A stretch of DNA of 64,000 nt. Source: SAR86 cluster bacterium SAR86B. Its GTDB lineage: Bacteria > Pseudomonadota > Gammaproteobacteria > Magnimaribacterales > D2472. Made by a program: the position numbers and the translations under genes. Under the pieces are notes generated by a model. The model saw only the letters and a list, made by a program, of their open reading frames with translations, was not told the origin of the DNA and did no database searches. This document shows positions 1-6,863 of this stretch, piece by piece. The stretch lies in contig CAJJAC010000004.1 in NCBI GenBank assembly GCA_905181955.1, forward strand, positions 1 to 64,000, written 5' to 3'. Position 1 is the first letter of the stretch, and the number at the start of each line of letters is the position of its first letter.

Positions 1-30
1 ATTTCAAAAAAAAGTTTTTTTACAAGCAAA

Positions 31-47
31 AGCTTAGAGACTAAGCT
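31..47. terminator. Hairpin, probable bidirectional terminator
   Basis: A perfect 7-bp stem (AGCTTAG / CTAAGCT) with a 3-base loop is followed on the plus strand by a T-rich tract (51-64) and on the minus strand by TTTTGCTTG. It could end a plus-strand gene lying left of the window, or the small minus-strand ORF whose stop codon lies inside the hairpin. The stem is short, so strength is uncertain. Confidence 0.45.
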
Positions 48-172
48 CTATTCTTTTTTATTTTCCTTACTTTTCTATAAAGATTTTCTTTGTGTTCTAA
101 AACAATCTTTTTAATTGATTTTCGCTTTTTGCTGGCCTGTTCTGAGTTTGCCAAACGTTCTGCTTTATTGAT
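41..172 (-). CDS. Possible 43-codon basic protein with ATC start
   Basis: This is a short open frame ending in TAG inside the hairpin at 31-47. The peptide is basic and charged (starts I/M-N-K-A-E-R-L, ends KIKKNRA), which does not look like random A+T-rich translation. There is no ATG, GTG or TTG at the 5' end. The best-placed codon is ATC at 172-170, which follows a good Shine-Dalgarno sequence (AGGGAG, 184-179) by 6 bases. An in-frame TTG at 154-152 would give a shorter protein. No family is recognised. It could be a real small gene with an unusual start, a decayed gene, or chance. Confidence 0.3.
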   Translation of the reverse strand: MNKAERLANSEQASKKRKSIKKIVLEHKENLYRKVRKIKKNRA

Positions 173-189
173 TCATCTCTCCCTAAACA

Positions 190-218
190 TTAAAAATTAA
201 TGCCTACCTAAATATAAT
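190..218 (+). promoter_or_regulatory. Predicted sigma-70 promoter of hflX
   Basis: The -10 is a perfect TATAAT (213-218). TTAAAA (190-195) lies 17 bases upstream and matches the -35 consensus at 4 of 6 positions. Expected transcription start is near 225, leaving a short leader before hflX. Confidence 0.6.
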
Positions 219-245
219 AGCAAAAAATTCGATAAAGGTTCTACA

Positions 246-266
246 ATGAAAGCAATATATGATTGA
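246..266 (+). other. Six-codon leader ORF overlapping hflX start
   Basis: ATG at 246 opens a 6-codon frame ending in TGA at 264-266, overlapping the hflX ATG (259) in another frame. The good Shine-Dalgarno sequence AAAGG (234-238) is at ideal distance from this ATG and too far (20 bases) from the hflX ATG. hflX may therefore be translationally coupled to this mini-ORF. Confidence 0.3.
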
Positions 267-1563
267 AGTCCCGGTATCAACACCTCAAAAAGCTATTATT
301 GTGCAAATAGAAGTTACTTCTTTACAAAAAGATCAGTCTGCTATTAATGCTTTTGCTGAATTCAAGGATTTATCAAGATCCTCAGGAGTTGAGATCTTAG
401 GTGAAATATCAGGAAAACAAGATGCACCACTGGCCAGTCATTTTTTAAAAAAGGGCAAGATAGAGGAGATTAAGAGATCCGTTGAGGAGACCTGTGCTGA
501 AATTGTTATTATTAATCATACCCTTTCTCCTTCACAAGAAAGAAATCTTGAAAATGAATTTAATGTCAGAGTTGTCGATAGAACTGGGCTTATTTTGGAT
601 ATTTTTGCTTCAAGAGCTTCAAGTCATATAGGTAAACTTCAAGTTGAACTTGCTCAACTAACCCATCTATCAACTAGATTAATTAGAGCATGGACTCACT
701 TAGAGAGACAAAAGGGTGGCATTGGACTTCGCGGCCCAGGTGAGACTCAGTTAGAGACCGATAAAAGGCTAATCAATAATAGAATTAAAACTATTAAAGC
801 TAGATTAGATAAAAGTCATAAGCAAAAGAAAATAAATCAGTATTCACGAATGAAGAGTCGCAATAAGCTTGTAGCCCTAGTTGGATATACCAATGCTGGC
901 AAGACAACATTATTTAATAGACTCACAGACAATAAGCAATATGCTGCAGATAAATTATTTGCAACTCTAGACTCAGTAACTAGAAAGAATATAGATCCAG
1001 AGCTAAGTTCTATATTATTTTCAGATACAGTTGGTTTTATTTCAGACCTGCCAACTCATTTAATAGAGTCTTTTAAAGGGACATTAGACGAGCTTAAGTC
1101 AGCTGATTTATTGCTTCATGTAGTAGATATTTCAGACCCTGATTACAGATTTAAAGTTTCCCAGGTTGATATCTTGTTAGATGAGCTTGGTATTTCTAAA
1201 ATCCCTCAAATTCGCATCAATAATAAAAGTGATATCAAGAATTATGATGATTATGAATCAAGATCAGATATTGAATCAAGACAGGTATGGATTTCTGCAG
1301 AAAAAAATAAAGGATTAGATCAATTAAGAGAGTCCATAAGCAATACATTATTTGAAGGAATATATAGAGGCTGGATTTCTCTTGATGCAAAATTAGGAAA
1401 TATTAGATCAAAACTTTATAGCATGGGCTGTATTCTTGAAGAAAAAATAAGTGATATCGGCACAATGTATATATTTATTAATATGGGAAATGATGAATTA
1501 AAAAGGTTTACTGACATGGAAGGCTTTAATCTAATAGATGAAGATGATCCATTTATACAATAA
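259..1563 (+). CDS. hflX: GTPase HflX
   Basis: HflX is a ribosome-associated GTPase that splits stalled or stress-damaged 70S ribosomes in the cytoplasm. The 434-residue protein has the N-terminal HflX domain, the conserved GGIGLRGPGETQLE linker, and then a G domain: P-loop GYTNAGKTT from residue 209, G3 as DTVGF, and NKSD as G4. The start at 259 aligns with the E. coli N-terminus, although the strong Shine-Dalgarno sequence fits an upstream mini-ORF better. In most Gammaproteobacteria hflX follows miaA and hfq. Here it stands alone, about 45 kb from miaA and hflK, with its own TATAAT promoter. Identification is secure. Confidence 0.96.
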   Translation: MIEVPVSTPQKAIIVQIEVTSLQKDQSAINAFAEFKDLSRSSGVEILGEISGKQDAPLASHFLKKGKIEEIKRSVEETCAEIVIINHTLSPSQERNLENEFNVRVVDRTGLILDIFASRASSHIGKLQVELAQLTHLSTRLIRAWTHLERQKGGIGLRGPGETQLETDKRLINNRIKTIKARLDKSHKQKKINQYSRMKSRNKLVALVGYTNAGKTTLFNRLTDNKQYAADKLFATLDSVTRKNIDPELSSILFSDTVGFISDLPTHLIESFKGTLDELKSADLLLHVVDISDPDYRFKVSQVDILLDELGISKIPQIRINNKSDIKNYDDYESRSDIESRQVWISAEKNKGLDQLRESISNTLFEGIYRGWISLDAKLGNIRSKLYSMGCILEEKISDIGTMYIFINMGNDELKRFTDMEGFNLIDEDDPFIQ

Positions 1564-1568
1564 ACAAA

Positions 1569-1597
1569 TTGCCTACTTCTCATTTTTTAAATAAACT
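1569..1597 (+). promoter_or_regulatory. Predicted promoter of doxX gene, leaderless
   Basis: TTGCCT (1569-1574, 4/6 to the -35 consensus) and TAAACT (1592-1597, 4/6 to the -10) are separated by 17 bases. The ATG at 1604 is 7 bases after the -10, where transcription would start, so the mRNA may have no leader. No Shine-Dalgarno sequence is visible. Confidence 0.4.
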
Positions 1598-1603
1598 AAT
1601 TAT

Positions 1604-2032
1604 ATGAATAGCTTAAATAAAACATTAGACGCAATAGCAAAACCTTTTCTTGGTATAACCCCTTGGTTATTAAGACTCTCTCTAGGAGTTAGTTTCTTTC
1701 TCCATGGGTACGGTAAATTGCCTTTGCCTCCACAAAATCTCGTTAAGTGGTTTGAGAGTGGAGGAATGCCAGCTCCTGATGTCGTAGCTTCAGCTGTTTC
1801 AATAGGTGAAATGTCAGCTGGACTAGGAATTATCTTAGGTGGCTTCTTCGCTAATAATCTAGGCAATCTAATTACCAGGCTTTCGGGCGGGGCAGTGGTT
1901 GTAATTATGATAGGTGCTTTTTATTTAGGACATCCTGAATGGTTTATAACTCCTAAATTATTTAAATCAGAACAAATTTTCTTATTTACCTTAGGTCTAT
2001 ATTTTGCAATAAGAGGAAACTCTAAAGCTTAA
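1604..2032 (+). CDS. DoxX family inner-membrane protein
   Basis: The 142-residue protein has about four hydrophobic helices and the family pattern of a first helix with SFFLHGYGKL followed by a loop with proline and aromatic residues. DoxX-family proteins are small integral membrane proteins. Some are linked to quinol oxidation or thiol redox homeostasis, but most have no assigned role, and nothing here specifies a substrate. It sits 40 bases after hflX and probably has its own leaderless promoter. The next gene downstream is separated by a Fur-controlled promoter, so it is likely a single-gene unit or a weak extension of the hflX transcript. Confidence 0.8.
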   Translation: MNSLNKTLDAIAKPFLGITPWLLRLSLGVSFFLHGYGKLPLPPQNLVKWFESGGMPAPDVVASAVSIGEMSAGLGIILGGFFANNLGNLITRLSGGAVVVIMIGAFYLGHPEWFITPKLFKSEQIFLFTLGLYFAIRGNSKA

Positions 2033-2091
2033 AAGGTCTTTTAGGTTATATATTCTCTTAATATATCTCTTAAATAAATACATATAAACAC

Positions 2092-2121
2092 TTGTAAATC
2101 TAAATGATAATGATTATCATT
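2092..2121 (+). promoter_or_regulatory. Fur-box promoter of TonB receptor gene
   Basis: The 19-bp element AATGATAATGATTATCATT (2103-2121) is a perfect 9-1-9 palindrome matching the Fur consensus. It overlaps a promoter: TTGTAA (2092-2097), 17 bases, TATCAT (2115-2120, inside the Fur box). Iron-bound Fur would block RNA polymerase directly. The same TTGTA(A/T)-N17-TATCAT arrangement recurs at 9827-9856. Confidence 0.85.
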
Positions 2122-2156
2122 CCCGAATAAAATCGAACATACATGGAATCTTGTTC

Positions 2157-4319
2157 ATGAGCATTAATATAAAAGTCTTAAATTCGTTTGCTTTCTTGGC
2201 ATTATTTAGCTTAAGTGCATATGCTGAAATGGAAATGAATATAGTTGAAACCGTTACTATAGTAGGGTCACAGGAAGATGTAGCAGGTTCTGCAACAGTT
2301 CTTTCTAATGAGGATCTAGCTAAAATGGTTGACACTGATATACACAAAATTTTATCAGCAGTACCTGGAGTTTATGTAAGAACCGAAGATGGATATGGTC
2401 TTAGACCAAATATATCTATTCGAGGAACTGCTCCTGATAGATCTGGAAAAATTACTTTAATGGAAGATGGGGTACTTACTGCTCCAGCTCCATATACATC
2501 TGCATCAGCATATTACTTCCCAACTACTGGAAGAATAAATGCTGTTGAAGTCCTTAAAGGGCCTGCAGCAATTACTCAAGGACCATCTACTATTGGTGGA
2601 GCTATTAATATGATTAGTACTCCAATTCCAGAAGCTAATGGCGGTTTTGTTACTCAAGAATTAGGAAGTGATGGACTTTCAAGAACACATGCTACTTATG
2701 GAGTTAATAATGGAACTCTTTCAGGCTTAGTAGAAATTCATGAAAATTCAGCTGATGGATTTGATTCTATTATGAATGTAGGTGGCGATACTGGTTTTAA
2801 TAAATCTGATTTTCTTGCAAAATTAAGATATACATCAGGCGTTCATGAGCTTACTTTTAAAATGCTAGATATAGATGAAACGTCTAATCAAACTTATGTT
2901 GGTTTAACTCAATCAAGCTTTGAAAATAGCCCTAGAAAAAGATATGGCATGAGTGCTTATGACATTATGAATAATGATGGCGAGCAAACTTCTTTTGCTT
3001 ATATTGGTAATTTTGAAGCATTTACTTTAACTGCAACTAAGTGGAGTAATGACTACCACAGAGATTGGTTTAAAGTTGATAAAGCTAATAGTACTAAAGC
3101 ACATGGTGTGGAAGATGGTATTGATGAAGTTATCGCTGCTGCAAATGAAGGAGATGCTAATGCTCAAGCTATTCTTGATGGTAACTTAGCTGTAACTATT
3201 AAGCTAAAGCATAACAATAGATTCTATACAAATGAAGGCATGCAATTTAATCTTTCAAAAGAAATTGGTAACAATGCTGTAACTTTTGGTTATAGAGATA
3301 TGGAAGATTCTGAAAGCAGACTTCAAAGTTATGAGTGCACTGATCAAGCAGAAGGTGGAAGCCTTTCTGCTTTAGTTTCATGCTCAACTGGCTTTACAGG
3401 AAGCAATAACAGACTAAGAACTACAACAGCAACATCATGGTTTATTCAAGATACTATTACTATGGGTGCTTTAGCAGTTACTGTTGGCTATAGATCTGAA
3501 GAATTTGATAAAGTTGAATTGAGATGGGATGACGGTGTTCCAACAAGAACTATGCTAAATTCAAGCTATCCTAAGAATTCCTCTGGTGACTATACAACTT
3601 CAGGATTTGGAGCTACATATGACATTAATGACAATCTAAAACTTGTTGCAGGTTTTCATCAAGGTATGTCACCTGTGTTTGGTGGAGATGCTGAGCAAGC
3701 TGACAATATGGAGCTTGGTTTTAGATACAACAAAGATGTAACAGCATTAGAAGTAATGTATTTTGCCAGTGATTACGCAAATTTAGTTGGAGAATGTAAA
3801 AATTCTAGCGGGGGAGACTGTGAAGCTGGTGATACTTTTAGTGGTGGAGAGGTTGATGTATCAGGTTTTGAAGTAACAGCTTCAACTGTTGTTGATGGTC
3901 CTGATAGTATTTCATATCCAATGGCATTAACTTATGCAAGAACTACATCTGAATTCCAATCAAGCTTTGATTCAGATTACTTTGGAACTGTTGCTTCGGG
4001 CGATGACATACCTTACCTTCCTGCATCTCAATTAGCAGCTGTTGTAGGTTTTGTTACAGATACTGGCTTAAGTGGAGACATGAGACTTGTTAAGTATGGA
4101 AGTGCTTGCTCAACTGCTCAGTGTGGCCAATTTGAAAATATAGAATCATATACATTCCTTGATCTAAGTCTTAGACAAAAATTAAGTGAAAGCATGACTT
4201 TATACACTGTTGTTGAAAATATAAATGACGACGTAGATATAGTATCGAGAGCACCAAAAAATGGAGCAAGATCGCAAAAACCTAAATCTATAAAAGTTGG
4301 TTTTACTTTCAACTTCTAG
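2157..4319 (+). CDS. TonB-dependent outer-membrane receptor, FecA-like
   Basis: This is an outer-membrane beta-barrel receptor for energised uptake, most likely of a ferric chelate given its Fur-box promoter. From ATG 2157 the product is 720 residues. It has a signal peptide ending SAYA, then a plug domain resembling FecA-type plugs (RGTAPDRSGKITLMEDGV, APAPYTSASAYYFP, VEVLKGPAAITQGPSTIGG), and a barrel ending in GFTFNF with the terminal Phe typical of BamA substrates. The N-terminal signalling domain of FecA itself is absent. ATG 2157 was chosen over the upstream in-frame TTG 2151 because GGAA at 2145-2148 is correctly spaced for it. The substrate is not determined. A strong terminator follows. 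Confidence 0.9.
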   Translation: MSINIKVLNSFAFLALFSLSAYAEMEMNIVETVTIVGSQEDVAGSATVLSNEDLAKMVDTDIHKILSAVPGVYVRTEDGYGLRPNISIRGTAPDRSGKITLMEDGVLTAPAPYTSASAYYFPTTGRINAVEVLKGPAAITQGPSTIGGAINMISTPIPEANGGFVTQELGSDGLSRTHATYGVNNGTLSGLVEIHENSADGFDSIMNVGGDTGFNKSDFLAKLRYTSGVHELTFKMLDIDETSNQTYVGLTQSSFENSPRKRYGMSAYDIMNNDGEQTSFAYIGNFEAFTLTATKWSNDYHRDWFKVDKANSTKAHGVEDGIDEVIAAANEGDANAQAILDGNLAVTIKLKHNNRFYTNEGMQFNLSKEIGNNAVTFGYRDMEDSESRLQSYECTDQAEGGSLSALVSCSTGFTGSNNRLRTTTATSWFIQDTITMGALAVTVGYRSEEFDKVELRWDDGVPTRTMLNSSYPKNSSGDYTTSGFGATYDINDNLKLVAGFHQGMSPVFGGDAEQADNMELGFRYNKDVTALEVMYFASDYANLVGECKNSSGGDCEAGDTFSGGEVDVSGFEVTASTVVDGPDSISYPMALTYARTTSEFQSSFDSDYFGTVASGDDIPYLPASQLAAVVGFVTDTGLSGDMRLVKYGSACSTAQCGQFENIESYTFLDLSLRQKLSESMTLYTVVENINDDVDIVSRAPKNGARSQKPKSIKVGFTFNF

Positions 4320-4332
4320 TCAATAATTTAAG

Positions 4333-4368
4333 AGAGAGCTATTTTTAATTAAGTAGCTCTCTTTTTTT
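4333..4368 (+). terminator. Rho-independent terminator of TonB receptor gene
   Basis: A 9-bp perfect stem AGAGAGCTA (4333-4341) / TAGCTCTCT (4354-4362) with a 12-base loop is followed by a run of seven T (4362-4368). It lies 14 bases after the receptor stop codon. Confidence 0.9.
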
Positions 4369-4422
4369 ATGCAACAAGGAAAAGATCTCTAACGAATTAA
4401 TTATTTTATCGGTTACACAGGG

Positions 4423-4451
4423 TTACAAGTTAATCTTTAATAAAGTACAAT
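4423..4451 (+). promoter_or_regulatory. Predicted promoter of tRNA-Ala
   Basis: TACAAT (4446-4451, 5/6 to the -10) lies 17 bases after TTACAA (4423-4428, a weak -35). The predicted start near 4458 is a few bases before the tRNA. Confidence 0.45.
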
Positions 4452-4466
4452 TATCGACTCATTCAT

Positions 4467-4542
4467 GGGGCTATAGCTCAGCTGGGAGAGCACCTGCTTT
4501 GCAAGCAGGGGGTCCGCGGTTCGATCCCGCGTAGCTCCACCA
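4467..4542 (+). tRNA. tRNA-Ala (anticodon TGC)
   Basis: A 76-base cloverleaf: the acceptor stem GGGGCTA pairs with TAGCTCC, the D arm is GCTC...GAGC, the anticodon stem CCTGC/GCAGG has loop TTTGCAA with anticodon TGC (4500-4502), and the T arm is CGCGG TTCGATC CCGCG. The 3' CCA is encoded. It is a lone tRNA-Ala, not part of an rRNA operon here. Confidence 0.97.
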
Positions 4543-4577
4543 CTCATCAAATCTGAAATTTTATAGAAAGATAAGTT

Positions 4578-4586
4578 TGTTATAAT
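4578..4586 (+). promoter_or_regulatory. Extended -10 promoter of LOG gene, leaderless
   Basis: TGTTATAAT is a consensus extended -10 (TGN plus TATAAT at 4581-4586). The ATG at 4593 is 7 bases downstream, at the expected transcription start, and there is no Shine-Dalgarno sequence, so the transcript is probably leaderless. Confidence 0.5.
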
Positions 4587-4592
4587 ATACTT

Positions 4593-5360
4593 ATGAATAA
4601 ACCTAAAGATACAAAAATCCCAGTAATAGAAAAAGCCTACAAAAATTTAGATTTTTTGACCAGCAAGGATGCTCGCCCTCTAAGAATTTTATCTGAATAC
4701 CTTTACCCAAAATTACAACTTGAAGAACAAAAGGTCAAAGATACCATAGTGATTTTTGGATCAGCAAGAGCGCCATCTCCTGAAGATCTAGGTGGAGAAG
4801 AAAGACTCAGTAAAAATACCAAATTAGCTGAGTATTATGATGCCACAAGAGAGCTCTCAAAAAAATTGACAGAATGGTCTCTTAATTTAGAAGGTCAGTA
4901 TCAAAAATATATTGTTTGTTCAGGCGGAGGTCCAGGTATTATGATCGCAGCGAACAGAGGAGCAAGTGATGCTGGAGGCAAAAGTATGGCGCTTAGAATT
5001 TCTCTACCATTTGAAAATATTCCAAATCCATATGTGACACCAGAGTTAGATTTTGAATTCCATTATTTTTTTACAAGAAAATTTTGGTTTACCTATCCAG
5101 TAAAAGCCCTAGTAATTATGCCTGGTGGCTTTGGAACCATGGATGAATTTTTTGAAATTCTCACACTTATTCAGACTAAAAAAATTACAAAAAATCTACC
5201 CATAGTTCTATTTGGAAAAGAGTTCTGGAGCAAGTTAATTAATTTTGAAACCTTGGTTGAATTTGGAACAATAGACAGAAAAGACTTAGATCTATTTTTT
5301 GTTACCAGCAGTTTGGACGAAGCTTTTAATCACATTACGTCCAGACTCCATCCGGAATAA
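4593..5360 (+). CDS. LOG family protein (nucleotide 5'-monophosphate hydrolase-like)
   Basis: A cytosolic Rossmann-fold protein of the LOG / lysine-decarboxylase-like family. Relatives hydrolyse nucleoside 5'-monophosphates to base and ribose 5-phosphate (PpnN-like) or release cytokinins. Family signatures are IVIFGSAR at the first strand, CSGGGPGIM in the nucleotide-binding turn, and the catalytic PGGFGTMDE motif. The length (255 residues) lies between short LOG proteins and long PpnN, so the exact activity is not fixed. A leaderless promoter directly precedes it. It is followed by a 228-base stretch without an intact gene. Confidence 0.88.
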   Translation: MNKPKDTKIPVIEKAYKNLDFLTSKDARPLRILSEYLYPKLQLEEQKVKDTIVIFGSARAPSPEDLGGEERLSKNTKLAEYYDATRELSKKLTEWSLNLEGQYQKYIVCSGGGPGIMIAANRGASDAGGKSMALRISLPFENIPNPYVTPELDFEFHYFFTRKFWFTYPVKALVIMPGGFGTMDEFFEILTLIQTKKITKNLPIVLFGKEFWSKLINFETLVEFGTIDRKDLDLFFVTSSLDEAFNHITSRLHPE

Positions 5361-5588
5361 TCAATACACGAACGAGCTACGGAGACAATTTTTTTGGTAG
5401 GTGTTAGGCTTTCTTCATCTTCTAACTTGAGCTAATTGCTTAGAGAAGGGGACTAATTGGCTCCAGTCTTGAAACAGCAGCCTCACCATTTTTTTAATGT
5501 ACTAACCAACTGGTAAAAAATTAATAATATAGTTTTTACTCTAAAGATCAGAGTGTGTTTTATTATTTATTGATGCGAGTCTTGTAAC
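5361..5588. other. Intergenic stretch with possible gene remnant
   Basis: There is no intact gene here. On the minus strand (about 5490 down to 5417) one frame reads GEAAVSRLEPISPLL then stops. The frame shifted by one base continues SKQLAQVRR then stops at about 5416, as if a single-base insertion split a longer coding sequence. The stretch looks less A+T-rich than its surroundings. Direct repeats CTAATTG occur at 5432 and 5453. No family is assigned. Confidence 0.3.
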
Positions 5589-6086
5589 TCAGCTTGATGG
5601 AGAAATATTATTGTACTTACCAATGTCGCTTAATATTCTCTTCTTCTTATATTTATTAAAATATTCAAATAGCAGATAAAACCAAAAACCATTTACTAAA
5701 GGCTCTACAAATGCATCAATAACTGCAAGATTTAAAGGCGCCCCTGTTAGCAATCTATTGCATGTCATAGCAATAAGAATGTGACCAATCGTATAGAAAA
5801 ATGCTAATAAAAAACCAATCTGATTAACACTTATAAATGTTAGATTACTTGATTCAATTTTTTTAACCAATGTTTTCTTTAGATAAACTAAAAGAAAATA
5901 GAACCAAAATCCATTAATTATGGGTTCTATAAATGCATCTGCTACAGCCATATCAAGAGATGCGCCGGTAATAATTCTATTACATGCCATAGCAACAAGA
6001 ATATGACCGATGGTATAAATTATAGATAGATAAAGATTCTCATATTTGAAAATTTTTATATCATCATATTGTAAGTAATTTATCAT
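5589..6086 (-). CDS. mntX: Tandem DUF2061 membrane protein, MntX-like manganese importer
   Basis: The 165-residue membrane protein is built of two homologous halves. Residues 23-71 and 97-145 align without gaps at a 74-residue offset, sharing YTIGHIL, CNR, TGA, DAF(I/V)EP and NGFWFY. The repeat resembles DUF2061. MntX, described in marine Alpha- and Gammaproteobacteria as an inner-membrane manganese importer repressed by a manganese-responsive regulator, is my best match from memory; I cannot confirm it by alignment. Context supports it strongly: the gene is divergent from mntR, and an MntR-type operator lies in its promoter spacer. The ATG (6086) coincides with the predicted transcription start, so it is probably leaderless. 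The conserved Cys, His, Asp and Glu in each half are candidate metal ligands. Confidence 0.68.
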   Translation of the reverse strand: MINYLQYDDIKIFKYENLYLSIIYTIGHILVAMACNRIITGASLDMAVADAFIEPIINGFWFYFLLVYLKKTLVKKIESSNLTFISVNQIGFLLAFFYTIGHILIAMTCNRLLTGAPLNLAVIDAFVEPLVNGFWFYLLFEYFNKYKKKRILSDIGKYNNISPSS

Positions 6087-6092
6087 AAAACG

Positions 6093-6121
6093 AATGTAGC
6101 AATGGCTACGGATGATGTCAA
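6093..6121 (-). promoter_or_regulatory. mntX promoter with MntR operator in spacer
   Basis: On the minus strand, TTGACA (6121-6116, perfect -35), a 17-base spacer and TACATT (6098-6093, -10) form a promoter whose start falls on the mntX ATG. The spacer region contains GTAGCAATGGCTAC (6096-6109), a palindrome with the core TAGC-N4-GCTA of the enterobacterial MntR box. Manganese-bound MntR here would block mntX transcription and could also affect the divergent mntR promoter. Confidence 0.7.
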
Positions 6122-6124
6122 GAG

Positions 6125-6130
6125 TATAAT
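6125..6130 (+). promoter_or_regulatory. -10 box of mntR promoter
   Basis: A perfect TATAAT. The MntR box (6096-6109) covers the corresponding -35 region, suggesting autoregulation. The predicted start near 6137 lies downstream of the ATG at 6102, which supports the GTG at 6171 as the real mntR start. Confidence 0.5.
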
Positions 6131-6170
6131 TTATTTAAAAGCTAATTTAAAAAAAAGGGGGAGGAAACCA

Positions 6171-6581
6171 GTGAAAGATAAAATTAAAGCACGTTCGGTT
6201 CCTTTTTCACGAACCCGTTCACGTCATGCCAGTGAGACCGCTGAAGATTATGTTGAAGCTGTTATGGAGTTGATTGAGGAGCAAGGTGAGTGCAGGGTAC
6301 TCGATCTAGCTCGATATTTTAATGTTAGCCATGTTACCGTTTCTCGTATAGTTAAACGACTGCAGGATGAAAACCTTTTACATTCCAAGCCTTATAAACC
6401 AGTAGAACTTACAGCTAAGGGCTCTAAACTTGCAAAACAAGTTAAGGAGCGTCATGAAGTTGTTTTAGACTTTTTAATTAAGCTAGGCGTTGATAAGGCT
6501 AATGCTGAAATAGACAGTGAGGGTATTGAGCATCATGTAGGCTCAAAAACGCTTGCTGCGATGAAAAGATTTTTAAAATAA
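6171..6581 (+). CDS. mntR: Manganese-responsive regulator MntR (DtxR family)
   Basis: A cytoplasmic DNA-binding repressor that senses Mn(II) and controls manganese transport. From GTG 6171 the product is 136 residues. It has a winged helix-turn-helix (RVLDLARYFNVSHVTVSRIVKRL) and a metal-binding dimerisation half with ERHEVVLDFLIKLGV and EGIEHHV, as in E. coli MntR. GTG 6171 is preferred over ATG 6102 because it follows a strong Shine-Dalgarno sequence (GGGGGAGGA) by about 5 bases, and the promoter -10 lies between the two. It is divergent from the mntX-like gene across an MntR operator. Its end overlaps the convergent sodX end by 9 bases. Confidence 0.9.
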   Translation: MKDKIKARSVPFSRTRSRHASETAEDYVEAVMELIEEQGECRVLDLARYFNVSHVTVSRIVKRLQDENLLHSKPYKPVELTAKGSKLAKQVKERHEVVLDFLIKLGVDKANAEIDSEGIEHHVGSKTLAAMKRFLK

Positions 6582-6863
6582 TTTAAATACAACCCTACCA
6601 ATAACTGCATCCAAGTCATGCGTCATATCATATAAGGGTGAATAATAAGATTTATTGTCACCTAATATTTTTAAAGAATCTCCTGATATAGACTGAACTC
6701 TTTTTACTACTTTTCCAAGATCATTAGTTTCTAAAACAATTACATCATCCACATTAATATTTTTTGTTTTTAAACAAACAACGTAATCATTTGGTTTATA
6801 GGCTGGAAGCATACTGACACCAACTACTTTAAAAAGTCTAAGCAGATTTAAGTACCGGCACAA
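6573..6863 (-). CDS. sodX: Nickel-type SOD maturation protease (SodX-like)
   Basis: A small signal-peptidase-like serine protease (S26/S24-type fold) that removes the N-terminal propeptide of NiSOD so that the mature His1 can bind nickel. Visible motifs are GVSMLPAYKPNDYV with the nucleophilic Ser, and GKVVKRVQSISGD with the general-base Lys. The open frame extends far upstream inside sodN in another frame, and no ATG precedes the catalytic Ser except at implausible positions. TTG 6863-6861, overlapping sodN by 26 bases, gives 96 residues, about normal for SodX; the start is uncertain. It is the last gene of the small protein-sodN-sodX operon. Confidence 0.82.
   Translation of the reverse strand: MCRYLNLLRLFKVVGVSMLPAYKPNDYVVCLKTKNINVDDVIVLETNDLGKVVKRVQSISGDSLKILGDNKSYYSPLYDMTHDLDAVIGRVVFKLF

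Noticed and set aside
5403-5426. GTTAGGC ... CTAAC resembling integron attC core sites
   Set aside because: The second core does not fit RYYYAAC, there is no imperfect palindrome of attC length, and no integrase or gene cassettes are nearby.
6102-6170. ATG 6102 as mntR start
   Set aside because: It lies inside the MntR operator and upstream of the TATAAT of the mntR promoter; GTG 6171 has a strong Shine-Dalgarno sequence and matches family length.
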